The notes beneath the pieces were generated by a model. That model searched no databases. It was not told the origin of the DNA and was given only the letters and a program-made list of their open reading frames with translations. A DNA stretch of 64,000 nt from Aradus depressus (taxonomy: Eukaryota; Arthropoda; Insecta; Hemiptera; Aradidae): assembly GCA_963662175.1 (NCBI GenBank), contig OY759218.1, positions 49,917,427-49,981,426 on the forward strand, written 5' to 3'. The translations under genes were made by a program, and so were the position numbers. Positions 10,501 to 20,067 of this stretch are shown here, in pieces (position 1 is the first letter of the stretch; every line of letters begins with the position of its first letter).

Positions 10501-12948
10501 AGTTAGCCAGCAGGTGTATGGAGGGTACGAGTATGGCTCCCTTGGTCCTGGACATCAGCCCATCTCCAGGATCCCCAAGTCCTCCACACCTCCTCATTCA
10601 GCCTGGGCACTCTGTCAGGTACACAGATAAAATAATTATAATCATTTTTATTTTCGTTAAACCATGGTAATAGGATACGTCATACAAAATGTTTATATCA
10701 AGTGTTAATTTGGTGATCTAAAGGATCGATTCGCACCGAAATGAAGAATTTTTATATTATTTAAAAAGCACACTTTCTTTGCCTTAGGCAATATCAGAAT
10801 AATATTCTCGCAATTTAAATAGTTAATTTACAATATGATTTTTTCCGATAAAAAACATTAGCTACAAAAAACGTTTTTGAAAACAACTGGGCCACTCGCG
10901 CCAAACTGAAATATTCATGGCGCGACATCAGGATAGCTTACAAATTATATACATCATCAGTAATTTGATCATAAAATACGAACACCTGTGAGATGAATAA
11001 TAGTAAAAATGAAATAAATGAATATAAAAATAATAATATTCATAAATATAATATATTGTATATAAAAAGTTAATACAGATAGACCTTATATGATATTGAT
11101 GGAGGAACTTTGCAAAGAAAATTAAAGTTAGATATGATTTAACACTTTTTATAGAGGAATCTTTTATACATGAATCACTACTTTTATTAGAGGTTATTTT
11201 TTTACTTTTCGGACAATATAAGTAAAAAAAGATAGTTACCGAATAGAGGTTTTCCTTTAATTTATACATTTTGAGGAGTTTTTGGAAGTTGTGGGCGTGT
11301 TGTATTCAATAAAAGAACTGACGTACCACTGAGGATAACAAAATAACGTCCGATAACCGGTTTTGATGTATTAAATAAGCAATAGGAAGACAAATTCATG
11401 TTTCATTGGAACTGTTTGTTTAATTTAGTTTGGATGACTACATTGTTATGTTCTCAGCCGGTGAGTGAGGGCTACCAGTACAGCTCTGTGAGTCCCTCCA
11501 GGTCTCCCTCAGGACCAACCTACACACAGCTTAGTGGAGGCACCAGCTCCCCTGTCCATCCATCTCCGTATCACACCCAGACGCAGTCTAACCCAGGTTG
11601 TTTACATCTCCTTATTACGGTAGTCGTATGGAAGCTGGGAAGAAGTGCATCTGACAGAGCTACTAAAAAAATGAATATGTCGACTTCGGACAGTGATATA
11701 TACCTTTCTAGTGATACTGTAAAACTGTGTTTTGTGAACTTGAAAGACAAGAAAGTGAAGCCGTTTTCTTTCTGGTTTTATTGGAGTTAGCTGTAATATT
11801 TCAATAACTAACCGTTCAGGAACATCTGAACTCTCCATTATAGACTATAAAACCAAAAATGGCACTAGAGTGATACTGTAAAATGGTGGGTTGTAAACTT
11901 ATATGAAAGACGAGACAGTGATGCCGTTTTCTTTCTGGTTTTATTAGAGTTAGCTGTAATATTTCAATAACTAACCTCAGGAACATCTGAACTATCCATA
12001 ATAGACTGTAATACCCCGAGAAATGACACTAGAGAAAATTTAACTGAAATTTGTTGCAAGATATAAGAAAGAAAATGACCATTGTGTCGATGCTCCATGT
12101 CCATATAACTGACTGACAGGGTAAGTTACATATTTTTGGTAAATCTTCCAGAGGTATTTTTCTGACAATATTTCGGGTCGTTTCATGGCCCTTCTTCAGG
12201 TCATCCAATGGGTTCACATTGCGATCCCCGAGAAGCCTAAAAAGCACAGGATACGGGAACAGAAGGAGAAGGGAGGGGATGAAAGTCAATGAGGCGGGAT
12301 CTGAACCTCTCTGTACAGCCTTGAGAAACAAACATGTTTGTTCTCCTTCGCTGATTTCATCTCTGCTCCCAATATATGAACTTTCATTTAATACCATGGT
12401 TTTGTTTTCTTCGCTTATCTCTGATATCTGCTTGCATCCTTTATATATCAAAGTACAATTTTTGTCAAAAATGAGTTAAGTACGTAGAAGTTGTTTCTTA
12501 GGTCATTTTTCCCTGTGTACAAATATGATGTGTTTGTGTGTCACTCATATCTTTAAACTTACCTGTGAGCTTATATTTGTGTACATTGAAAAAATACCTC
12601 GGAAATAATTTTCTAGGTACTTGAATCATACTTTTGCCAAAAATAGTGTATACACTATGTGCGCGCTTATACATTTTGAAGAAAGTGGATAACCAACATT
12701 TTTTACTTTGCTTCCGCCTTGAATATATAGCGTGGTTTTTTTATTTTTAATATTGTTTAGGTCTGTGGACGTGGCAGGGTGGAGGTGGAGGTGAGGGGGG
12801 ATCTGGCTCCAGTAATCCTGGAAGTGACCAAGTGGTGACAGTGACTGACACCGGACAGACCAACCAGCCTCAAGAACTCTCCGACATGATGATGCAAATA
12901 CTCGACCAAGGCGCCCCCACCACCTTCGAGGAGTTTGAATATGTTTAA
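4594..12948 (+). CDS. ARNT: ARNT/tango bHLH-PAS transcription factor, 3' six exons (5' partial)
   Basis: Exons by splice signals and phase: 4594-4752, 5186-5336, 8488-8594, 10488-10618, 11458-11596, 12761-12948; all introns are GT-AG and phases join without stops. The visible protein is about 291 residues. Exons 1-2 form the PAS-B domain, with landmarks [56 protein letters not shown] and [11 protein letters not shown]. These fit ARNT/tango better than cycle/BMAL. Later exons encode the Gly/Ser/Pro/Gln-rich C-terminal region; LWTWQ and the final TTFEEFEYV resemble the end of vertebrate ARNT. ARNT is the nuclear partner of AhR, HIF-alpha, Sim and Trachealess. The bHLH and PAS-A exons are not in the window. 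The introns hold many repeats. Confidence 0.93.
4860..4960 (-). repeat. SINE-1 fragment
   Basis: GTGACTCATGCACAGGCCCT, then ATCGCTTAACGTCCCATTCC and AAGGGCGTGG match the reverse complement of the SINE-1 body and tail. The copy is internally deleted and lies in the first visible ARNT intron. Confidence 0.6.
5768..5881 (+). pseudogene. Broken MADF-domain reading frame in the Harbinger element
   Basis: An ATG at 5768 opens 37 codons to a TAG at 5879-5881. The peptide contains [14 protein letters not shown], the start of a MADF (Myb/SANT-like DNA-binding) domain, followed by FYTNW where the family has a Tyr and basic residues. MADF proteins are the usual second gene of PIF/Harbinger transposons, which fits the TIRs and TAA duplication. 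The frame stops early, so this is a remnant. Confidence 0.6.
5944..6179. repeat. 64-bp tandem repeat, 3.7 copies
   Basis: Copies start at 5944, 6008, 6072 and 6136, each exactly 64 bp apart and almost identical. The unit contains CTGTCATCGTGTGAACGGGC, the terminal inverted repeat of the host Harbinger element, so the array appears to have grown from the element's own right end. The last unit forms the true terminus. Confidence 0.9.
6183..6950. other. ARNT intron, no feature recognised
   Basis: AT-rich intronic DNA between the Harbinger element and a SINE-1 copy, with short (TA)n tracts near 6233-6260 and 6905-6945. I see nothing coding. Confidence 0.5.
6951..7290 (+). mobile_element. tRNA-derived SINE (SINE-1), near full length
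   Basis: The first 75 bp are tRNA-like: GCGCCGGTAGCTCAGTGGTA supplies an A box and GTCGTGGGTTCGTAGCCC a B box for RNA polymerase III. A ~250-bp body follows with landmarks CACGCCGTCCTTCGGATGGG, ACGTTAAGCGATGGTCCCGA and AAGCCCGGGCATGAGTCAT, ending in a short AACCTAACCT tail. Other copies lie at 538, 4860, 9345, 24970, 45670, 54565, 57175 and 59170. It is a retroposon, not a functional tRNA gene: it has no clean acceptor stem and has a long tail. Confidence 0.85.
7320..7960. repeat. Dispersed repeat, copy 2 (pairs with 840-1540)
   Basis: Shares the order of landmarks with 840-1540: CAGCTGT, a GAGAG-rich stretch, TCTTCCCTGTTGGCCCAGTA, GGTATCTCTTTGTAAA, TTTTTTTAGGGCAATTTTCG and GGAAATGTGGTA. The two copies differ by many substitutions and indels, so both are old. 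Confidence 0.5.
8002..8184. mobile_element. Short foldback MITE of the CTCATAGAAATAAA family
   Basis: The left arm starts TCTCATAGAAATAAAAAGTC and the right arm ends with its complement. The arms pair through TTCCCACTGTTCTATTTCC and AACGCAACTGCGTCATCAT. The same terminal motif begins the foldback at 36924-38972 and ends the one at 62115-62800. No coding capacity. Confidence 0.7.
8198..8255 (+). ncRNA. Hammerhead-like motif
   Basis: CTGATGA (8206-8212), one extra A, a GGCC...GGGC stem that pairs imperfectly, then GAAA (8234-8237). GUU before the box can pair with AAC after the putative cleavage base (helix I, 3 bp), leaving A-UUAG-U as a minimal stem III. No PLE coding sequence is adjacent. 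Confidence 0.4.
8625..8835 (+). repeat. Dispersed family R2, truncated copy
   Basis: Contains TTGGAACTTTAATAGGAAAC, TTTTTTCGACAGGACTAACC and GTTTTTGCGTCAA, matching the first part of the R2 copies at 340 and 42060. It lies in the ARNT intron after the exon ending at 8594. Confidence 0.55.
9345..9560 (-). mobile_element. SINE-1 copy, internally deleted
   Basis: On the minus strand it reads as the SINE-1 body: the GGCCTCGGCCGGGGTCGACA area retains part of the B-box end, and TTGTGACTCATGTGCGGGC marks the tail. The A-box part and the GCCGTCCTTCGG segment are missing. It is intronic in ARNT. Confidence 0.7.
9782..10401. mobile_element. Pogo/Tigger-like MITE (Tc1/mariner superfamily)
   Basis: The left end reads TAGTAAACCCTCTTTACAAC and the right end, on the other strand, CAGTAAACCCTCGTTACAAC, followed on both sides by GAAC. 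TA dinucleotides flank it (9780-9781 and 10402-10403). These ends resemble pogo/Tigger transposons. The 620-bp body is AT-rich with no transposase. It ends about 84 bp before an ARNT exon. Confidence 0.75.
10628..10675 (-). repeat. 3' tail of non-LTR element (T1 family)
   Basis: AATAATTATAATCATTTTTA followed by TTTTCGTTAAACCATGGTAA and TAGGAT is the reverse complement of the T1 tail seen at 2790 and 25815. It begins 10 bp after the donor of the ARNT exon ending at 10618. Confidence 0.5.
11711..12033 (+). repeat. Tandem duplication, ~159-bp unit, two copies
   Basis: GTGATACTGTAAAA recurs at 11711 and 11870. Both copies contain GCCGTTTTCTTTCTGGTTTT, GAGTTAGCTGTAATATTTCA and GGAACATCTGAACT. A few substitutions separate the units. 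It lies in the last ARNT intron and does not look coding. Confidence 0.8.
12125..12230 (-). ncRNA. Hammerhead-like motif, family C, good copy
   Basis: On the minus strand: CTGAAGA (12199-12193), one extra A, GGG pairing with CCC as stem II, then GAAA (12174-12171). The next bases AUAU form a palindromic stem III, one U follows, then GUCA, which pairs with the UGAC just before CTGAAGA to give a 4-bp helix I. A minus-strand frame reads through the segment but is not a recognisable protein. Confidence 0.5.
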
Positions 12949-13500
12949 TTGGTGACTAAAACGTTATACATATCTAACTTTAGGGTCAGTTCAGATAAGG
13001 AATAGTGTATGATTTATTCTAAAATCTATAAACATTAAATGAACAAATATATTAAGCCTTAATATGTATCTTGATTTAAGAACATTTAAATATTGCCCTA
13101 AAAATGAATAATAGAAAATTTGTAAGGATGACAATTATTTTGGTAGAAAATTCACCTAACAAATATATTTACATAAAAAAAAAATAAATAAATAAAAATA
13201 AAAATTGAAATACAGAGGGTTGAGGTGAAGTCATTCAGGCTTAACGATGCACATAGGTTGATTTAAAGGATTTAGGCGATCAAAATTATTTTACAGTATA
13301 TTTTAACTTTAAATCATGTATCTTATTGTAAAGTATTGCCCTTTGTAAAATTAGAATATTTTCCCCGCTAAAAAGTGAAAAAAATTAGAAATAAAAGACA
13401 GAATCTTGAAAAAAAAAAATTATATGTATAAAAAAGAATATATTTTTTCGTAAGCACTTCGAACTTCTTTTCTTAGTCAGTTATCTCCTCTCGAGACTTT
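12949..13500 (+). other. ARNT 3' UTR and downstream
   Basis: Follows the ARNT stop codon. AATAAA-like signals lie in an A-rich run at about 13181-13200, which is the likely polyadenylation region. The rest is AT-rich with no other feature. Confidence 0.5.
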
Positions 13501-13533
13501 TTTACTGGCAATGTGTACGCCAGATGCAAAACG

Positions 13534-13865
13534 CTATCGAACAATCGAATCCTGGCTTGTAGTACCGATAGTCCGTCCAAATTCAATAGCCGTTGAAGTG
13601 GTATTTAACTTTTGGGTCAGACTGTTAAAGTCTTTAGATGTTGCTCCGCATATATAACACCGACTTGTAGATTTTGTATCGGTTGCAGCGTTACACACCT
13701 TGCCATCGATCATCGTCTTCTTAAAGACATGTTTAAACATGAATTTACTCCCATGCAAAATTACTTCAGTAGGTGTTAACTTCTTGGCAGATTCTTCAAC
13801 GTAACTGATTTCCTCCTTTGTTACATCAGTGGATTCTTTGATAAACCTAAATTGTATTGGTCAAA
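13534..13865 (-). pseudogene. Fragment of an unrecognised ORF with a CxxC motif
   Basis: The minus-strand frame stays open from about 13865 to a stop near 13534, beyond the ATG at 13758. It includes KESTDVTKEEISYVEESAKK, then MIDGKVCNAATDTKS and CYICGAT. The composition looks coding (Lys/Glu-rich helix, then a Cys pair), not like a random AT-rich frame. The MIDGKVCNA and CYICGAT spacing recalls large repetitive-family ORFs seen in arthropod genomes, but I cannot name it. Sequence upstream (13866-14050) looks like a frameshifted continuation. Confidence 0.4.
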
Positions 13866-14065
13866 TGATTTGTTTGCCTTCTTTGCCACAAATTATTCGA
13901 AGTGGTACAAAAGAAGTATTTTAAACTGCTTAGATTATCTGGTGTGTCACCATAACAGGACAACAGGTGATTTTCCAGATATTTCATTTTTTCATCCAAA
14001 TTAGGCAATCTTGCTGTTGCATTTGATCGTAAAGATATTTACGGCTCACTACTTTTGTACCCGAA

Positions 14066-15240
14066 GTACCAGGTGTTCCTAAAACCAAGAAAATCGCACC
14101 TACGTATGAAACGAAAGTTGATTTTATTTAATTTTGTGATGTCATCCATAAAAAAATCTATAATTTGGTTATCTGCAGCTATCCGCACTCAAATTGTAGG
14201 TCAATAATTAGCCTAATATATAAAGTATACAATACAATAACAAGCATTACCCGAGAGGAGGCGATAATATAACAAAATGTCTTATAAACATGAAAATTAA
14301 GTAAAAATTCCATTACAAAACAACATTTTTTTTTATAGTTCTACAAATAATATAAAACAACGTTAAAAATCGTTTAAACATATCAAGAAATATTGATTTT
14401 TTCCTGAATTATTCGAATCCATCACAATCACTTCAAAAGATTAGAGGGAAAACACAAAATTTCTCTAGGGTCAAATGTTAACACTGAGAGCGTTGATAAC
14501 AATGATATGTAAGCAGTGAGAAGAGCAGGTTTAACTACCTTGCGCGCGTGCACGGTAAAAGATTCGCGAGTGCGGATGGTAAATTATTGTTACTTAGACA
14601 TTCCTTTGGCTATGGGATTATTTTGGTATTTTTAACGTCACTTTTAAAATTTGACTTTTGGCCGCCTAAATCTAAATCAACCTATGTGCGACGTAACTTA
14701 CTTTAGGTTACTTGCATATTAAGGTTATATATATATTTTTTTATTATTAATGTTTGTAATTTTCACTTAATTGATTCCCGCCCCATGTTTGTAAGCCCTG
14801 ATGATGAGTTAGAATATATCGGAACGTTCGCAATTGAATCGTGGTGTAATTTTTTTTATCTGGGCTGACCCTCGAATCTACTAAAATTAGAATTCTACAG
14901 TCGCTACTCTACATCTACAAGAAACTGCTCATTAGTATTTAGCCATTTATTTTATGGTCTGAATATATACTATTATTAGTAGGGCTCCGCCTCTTTGGCC
15001 GCCAATCCTGCAGGGGGGAGGACTCGCTTCACAGGTTCTAGAACTTGTATCAAAAATAAACAGATGTCTTAAATGAGACTATGAGCGAAGTTACTTGAGT
15101 TCCTTTTTCGTCATTTCGTCACACTATACTCAAAATTGTCTACGAAATTTGCATTGTGCAGTTTCTAGGAGATGTACAAAGAGATACAGATGACTTTTAC
15201 AGATACAGTGCAGGATGAGTAACTTTACAAAGTATACACT
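14066..15240. other. Intergenic AT-rich stretch with a decayed hammerhead-like motif
   Basis: No exon is visible. On the plus strand CTGATGA at 14798-14804 is followed by U, a GAG...-type weak stem and GGAACGUUC at 14821-14829, where a GAA is expected. I read it as a decayed member of the hammerhead-like set. A GC-richer patch at about 14980-15060 shares short phrases with 15340-15420 (CTCGCNNNNANNT, GCAGTTTCTAG). Confidence 0.35.
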
Positions 15241-15312
15241 TTTTTTTAGTTTTTAAAAATACTTCAGAAACGGTGCGTCCTAGCGCAAGATGGATGATTT
15301 TAATCCCTCATT

Positions 15313-15630
15313 CTATGACATCAATATCGACCTTATAGAATGAAAGGTATCGCTTCGCTCGCAATTACCTGCGCAGTTTCTAGAAGCTGTATAAGAATGT
15401 AGATAGATGTATTTATACAAAAAACAATATGCAGGTCCTGTACAACGGCATAAGAAAGAAACGTCCTTGGCTGCTTGTGATCTGACTAAATAGGCCCTAT
15501 TTAAATCTGACAGTAAATCGAAGGTTAGACATTTTTCGAAAGAGTTGTCTCTTTTCGCACAAATAGAGCAAACGTCTGAAAAATCAAATTTCGAGTTTAT
15601 AGCTCTGGTTTGGGCTGGGAGTTTCATCAC
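15313..15630 (-). CDS. Unrecognised Cys-containing ORF, possibly partial
   Basis: A 105-codon minus-strand frame starts at 15630 with MMKLPAQTRAINSKFDFSDV, then CSICAKRDNSFEKC and a short region rich in charged residues (DLLSDLNRAYLVRSQAAKD). The CxxC...C pattern could bind zinc. The second half (Tyr- and Cys-rich) looks less convincing and may be read-through. No neighbour explains its role, and it may belong to the same old element as 13534-13865. Confidence 0.35.
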   Translation of the reverse strand: MMKLPAQTRAINSKFDFSDVCSICAKRDNSFEKCLTFDLLSDLNRAYLVRSQAAKDVSFLCRCTGPAYCFLYKYIYLHSYTASRNCAGNCERSDTFHSIRSILMS

Positions 15631-16151
15631 TCAAGTGATTAAAGGAACTTAAATTTATTTTCTCTTTTGTTTGATATTTATGCAACATGGTCAAAATCAT
15701 TTATGGCTCATATAATGCGCAAAACCTATACTAAAACTGTTTTAGTTGCGAAGTAAATTTCACTGCCAAGATTTAAAAAATACATATGTTACCAATTGGG
15801 AATATATAAAACAGTTGATCGAAAATGAGAAGATGCTGCGGCTACCCGAAGTTTTCTACTAGCTAATACAACAGCGAGTTGTTGGTATTTACGATTGCGC
15901 TAGGATGTATAATTTTGTTTCAATTATGACATTTCTTTTATTATTTATAGTATGGAAAACATGAGTAATCACTAAAAAATATTAATACACACATAATACT
16001 GTATGTAGATGTATATGTCTATACGAAAATTATGGACTGTTTTTTAAATCCTAGAAATGTAAGATTCTTCATTATTATTCCCTTCTTCAATGACAAGTTA
16101 GGAGTTCTGGGGTTTGGTGATTATTAAACTTTGATCTATCGGTTACACTAG

Positions 16152-16185
16152 GTGAACCCCCTCCCCCCCCCCCCCTCCCCACCAA
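16152..16185. repeat. Poly-C tract
   Basis: A run of about 24 C broken by a few T, in otherwise AT-rich DNA, followed by (AAT)n. It is likely a length-variable microsatellite. Confidence 0.85.
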
Positions 16186-16609
16186 AAAAATAATAATAAT
16201 AATAAAATTAAAAAATACAATATTGCTACCTTCCTGTCAGTTTGGGAACCCCCGGCCTAGAATATAATAAAATAAAAACGGAACTTAACAATTTGTGTCT
16301 TATAGCTTCCTACAACTGGAGTTGTCATGTCACTTCAACTTCAAGTTAGTTTTCTTTAATTTTTCTTGTCTGCATACTAACTTTTTTTCTGCAATGACAA
16401 ATAAATTCTTGATTTCAAATAAAAATTGTTTAACAATGAGTCAAACAATGAAATCAAAGTTTGATTTTTCAGTTAACCTAATAAATACACTATTATTTAG
16501 AATACATTATTTATTATTATTAGTTTTATATGTATTTTTTTTTGTAAATATGTGATGTAATAAATATGTTGATTCCTACTAGTAATATTTTTTTTATGTT
16601 TGATATATA

Positions 16610-16860
16610 AACTCATTTAAATTAGTTGAGTTGTTGCTTTTTACTTTTAAAAAAGTTGCTCCCTCCTGCTTAGAACAAACCTATTGCGTTCTCTATTGTA
16701 GAATACAATCGTGAGAACCATTTTATAAAATTTCTAATTGAAATATATTTTTTTAGAACGATTAGTTTTATAGATAAGGGAAAATACTTAATAGTCTTAG
16801 AGACTTTTTTTCTTTCTTAAATATTATTAGAGATACTAAGAGTTATGTTCAAAAATATTT
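16610..16860. repeat. Local duplication A, uninterrupted copy
   Basis: Matches 18030-18500: GAGTTGTTG, TTTTACTTTTAA, TTGCT-CCTCC, CTTAGAACA, GGTTCTCTATT-like, GAGAACC, GATTAGTTTTA-AGATAAGG, GAAAATACTTAATAGTCTT, TTAAATATTATTAGAGATAC. In the other copy an ITE fragment splits this order after TCTCTATT, so this is the pre-insertion state. Confidence 0.75.
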
Positions 16861-17398
16861 TTTTATGTATGATATATGAGGTTCAGTGCAAGAGTAGACT
16901 AATCCTCTCGCATGTTCAATTGAGATATATGGATTTTTTATTTAGGCCACTTTTCACTGTTCATGCAACTTTGTCGCAATTCTTTGCCATCTTTTGTCAG
17001 TGTTACAAAATGAAATTATTTACAAATTCGAATGTTAATAATTAGCACCATATTTTGTCTTGAAGGGGAAAAAATGTGGGATAGGCCACTGTTGCTATTT
17101 ACTGAATCGAACTAGTTGACTACTAAATGCAGGTTAAGCCGCTAACCTCATGACGAACTGCAGCAACGTTTCGGACGTAATAACTTTACATTTTCTCCTC
17201 TCTCTCCCTAAAAAAATAATAGAAATATATTATAATAAGAAAAGTTTATTAAAAAGGTTTAGTTTTAATTTTTTTAAATGAAATTATCATTATGAAATTA
17301 ACTTATATTAATAAATCATTAATCACCAAATTAAACAATGACAAAAATTATTAAAATACACATGGTTAAAATATAAGCAAGATTATAAAAATGAATTA

Positions 17399-17895
17399 AA
17401 ACTCGTCATCTTCATCGACAACGATGTCATTGGTAGCACCTCCTATTGTGTTCATGTCTTGTAAAACTCGTGATGAATGGGAGGGATATAGGAAAGAAGC
17501 TGGATGAGATATTTTTTCTTCTCGACACCGCATCTCCGTTAGAATAGAGACTGTTCAAAGATGTAATAGTCTCAGTGGTTCTTTTTTTTTTTAAATTCAA
17601 CACATTAAATTCGAGGGTATCTTGATTTGAATATTGATATTTGATTTGAAAAGGCTCCGCGCTTTCAAAACGGAGCCATTGTATTTTTAGCCACTCCACC
17701 TTTTGTTTATTGGTGGATATTGTCCTTGTGTTGTTTTCAAAAGTTTTCGTTCTTTCAAAAGTTCTTGTGCCTTCATAGGAATCATAACAAAAAGCTTTTC
17801 TTTTCTGGCATTTTCTATTACTTTGTTCCAGATGTGGCTTAGGCCAGTCTTGCATTTTACTTGGTTGATTTCTCGCGCTTTCGTATAGGCCACGG
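17399..17895 (-). CDS. Unrecognised minus-strand gene, C-terminal exon candidates
   Basis: Two coding-like stretches read on the minus strand. From about 17893 to 17690 a Lys/Glu-rich helical sequence includes GLSHIWNKVIENARKEKLFV, KAQELLKERKLLKTTQGQYP and PINKR; AG|GTGGAG right after it could be a donor. From about 17540 to 17399 another frame gives REEKISHPASFLYPSHSSRV and ends in the acidic tail IVVDEDDEF before TAA; an AACAG acceptor precedes it. Joining phase is unclear, and an alternative frame ends at 17427. I do not recognise the protein. Confidence 0.4.
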
Positions 17896-18029
17896 TACTG
17901 CTACATATTGGATAATTTTTTGATCAACTATGTAAGCACATTAAATGTCACCAGAGTGCACTGCAGGCACCAAAAATATTTATTCTGGAATTATTTAGTT
18001 TTGGTGGGTTATGCCACTCTTGCACTGAT

Positions 18030-18500
18030 AGACTCATTTAATTCGAGTTGTTGTATTTTACTTTTAAGAAAATTGCTGCCTCCTTCTTAGAACACAAATG
18101 TGTTGGGTTCTCTATTACTTCCTCAGCTGTAGAAAGTATAGGGGAAGTTATGTAATCTGTCAGAAATCCAATCCGGAGTTTTCGAGGGAATTTCATGTTT
18201 TCCAACCTCCTGGTTCCAAAAATGAAAAACAAAATGTCTGCCTGTATAAACACGATAACTCCCGATAGAATGAATGTGTCTACATGAAATTTTATGTGTG
18301 TATCCAGAATTGTCTAAGGACAGGGGGGAGGCTTAACACAAAAACTCTAATAACCTGCGAGAACCTTTTTATACAATTATTTAACTAAAAAATATATATT
18401 TTTTGAATGATTAGTTTTACAGATAAGGGAAAATACTTAATAGTCTTTTGGGACTCTTTTTTTTTCTTAAATATTATTAGAGATACTATGAGTTAAGTTC
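18030..18500. repeat. Local duplication A, copy split by an ITE fragment
   Basis: Corresponds to 16610-16860 but has about 240 bp of ITE (18117-18356) between TTCTCTATT and GCGAGAACC. The inserted part begins ACTTCCTCAGCTGTAGAAAG, the ITE 5' end, and stops after the first monomer. About 12 bp of the original site seems to be replaced. Confidence 0.7.
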
Positions 18501-18961
18501 CTCTACGAAAATATGATGATCTCTGTTAATTTTTCTTGACTTGTTAGGCATTCATGTTCGTATTTTGTCCCATTTGCATTTTGAAAGCAGTACGTGTACT
18601 TTACAATTTTATTATGTATTTTATAGTTTATATATGGTTTTTTATAAAACTTTTTTAGCCATTGAATCCATGTTGCGCTAATTTATGTTTTTCGGACATT
18701 TGTATTTTATTATAGGTATACCTATAAATATCAGAAAATGTATCATATTTTTGTCTTGTACAATTATGCAGTACATTTCAATTCAATGTTTTAATTATTT
18801 TTATTGCATATAAAAGAACATTGTCTTCATTATGGAGATACATATAAAAAATGGATTATATTCAGATATATATATAAATATATATTTTAAAAAGATTCGT
18901 TATTTTTTTTTTCTCCCTCTATACATCCTGACCATAGATGTGAGATATACCCCCTTGTGTG

Positions 18962-19295
18962 TGTTTTTTAAAATGTTTCCTATATTTGAGTTGTTTTTAA
19001 CTACTTTTATTTTATTAGTCTTTTTGCTGCCATATCTATCATAGGAAATGTGAGGAATTTTATCTATCCAATTTTATCATAATATTTTTCTAAATATTCA
19101 TTTATAAAGTCAAGTTGAAACCCATCAGAAAACAACATTTCAATTGTAAAATTGTTAAAAAAAACATCTAAGCTTTTCCAGCTGCGTACAAAGTTTACAT
19201 TGAAGTCAACTAATAATGAATTAATGTTAAACCTCCATCTTATGAAATTTTATAGTTTCTTTTGGATGAGTTGCATCTAGTGTTATCGTATATAT
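18962..19295. repeat. Local duplication B, copy 1
   Basis: Pairs with 22240-22575. Shared phrases include TTTTATTTTATTAGTCTTTT, TGAAACCCATCAGAAAACAA, TTTCAATTGTAAAATT, AGCTTTTCCAGCTGCGTACA and CATTGAAGTCAACTAATAAT, ending GGATGAGTTG. No coding function is apparent. Confidence 0.8.
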
Positions 19296-19364
19296 ATTAA
19301 TTTTTATTTTATTTGTTTTATCTGATGGGCGCACTAGATTATGATCGACTCGCGGGAGCATCAA

Positions 19365-19715
19365 AATTCAGCCTGGAGAACGCAGAAAAATAAAGTAGGT
19401 GAATCATCGGCTTTGTACTTCTCCAGCAAGAATTAATCAAATACGTTTTCGCTTTCCCTTTAAAGCCAATCGACCTTTGCTTCACTCCTCTTGTTTGGCT
19501 GATTTCGTTGAAAATCAATATGTGTCGTCCGTAGAGGGCTTTGAATTTAGCCTATCAAATTAATAACGAGAGTTGTTAGAATTTTTGTGTTAAGCCTCCC
19601 CCTTTCCCTTTGGCCATTTTGACTGAAAATCAATAAGCGTCGTCCTTAGAGGGTTCTGGAAACTCTGCATCGAATTTTTGACCGATTACATAACTTCCCC
19701 TGAATATATTACAAG
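19365..19715 (-). repeat. ITE fragment (minus orientation)
   Basis: Begins near GGTGAATCATCGGCTTTGTA (3' end of the element), includes two monomer phrases (TGAAAATCAATANGNGTCGT twice), and ends with the reverse of GGGGAAGTTATGTAATCGGT. Internal monomers are missing. It abuts the PLE copy at 19735. Confidence 0.65.
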
Positions 19716-19836
19716 CAAACATAAATAGTGATATTTAACATTTTTGCAGAGATATTGTGAAACACTGATAAAAATAAATAAAACGTATGTTTTTTAAAAA
19801 ATATTGTCTATTTCACAAATAATATATAATGGGATT

Positions 19837-20067
19837 ACTTTCGGTATTGCTAACATCTTCAGCCACGACTTAACAAATACTAAATTGAAGTTCAACTAGG
19901 TAGTTTACAATCCAAACGGTAGGTAGGTATCCTTTCTCAGCCCCTACGGGGTTTTCTTATCCTTTCTGTACAGTTAATATTTGAAATATGTTAAAACATA
20001 AAAAATGACATTTCGTCCCAAATTGGGATCTTAAAAATAAAAAATTTGAAATAGTATGTGTTGATTA
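19837..20067 (-). repeat. 230-bp direct repeat flanking the non-LTR fragment, left copy
   Basis: Matches 20617-20846 with only a few differences (for example CTTTCTCAGC versus CTTTTTCAGC and one indel). Both share CTAACATC where the other PLE copy at 50985 has CTACCATC, so they are closer to each other than to that copy. It contains the hammerhead-like core on the minus strand with a weakened stem II. Confidence 0.85.

Noticed and set aside
10412..10670. Overlapping open frames on both strands around the fourth ARNT exon
   Set aside because: They are shadows of the exon 10488-10618, whose own frame joins its neighbours in phase.
12029..12451. 140-codon minus-strand ORF as a gene
   Set aside because: It overlaps a hammerhead-like repeat relic, has no recognisable domain, and is likely chance openness.
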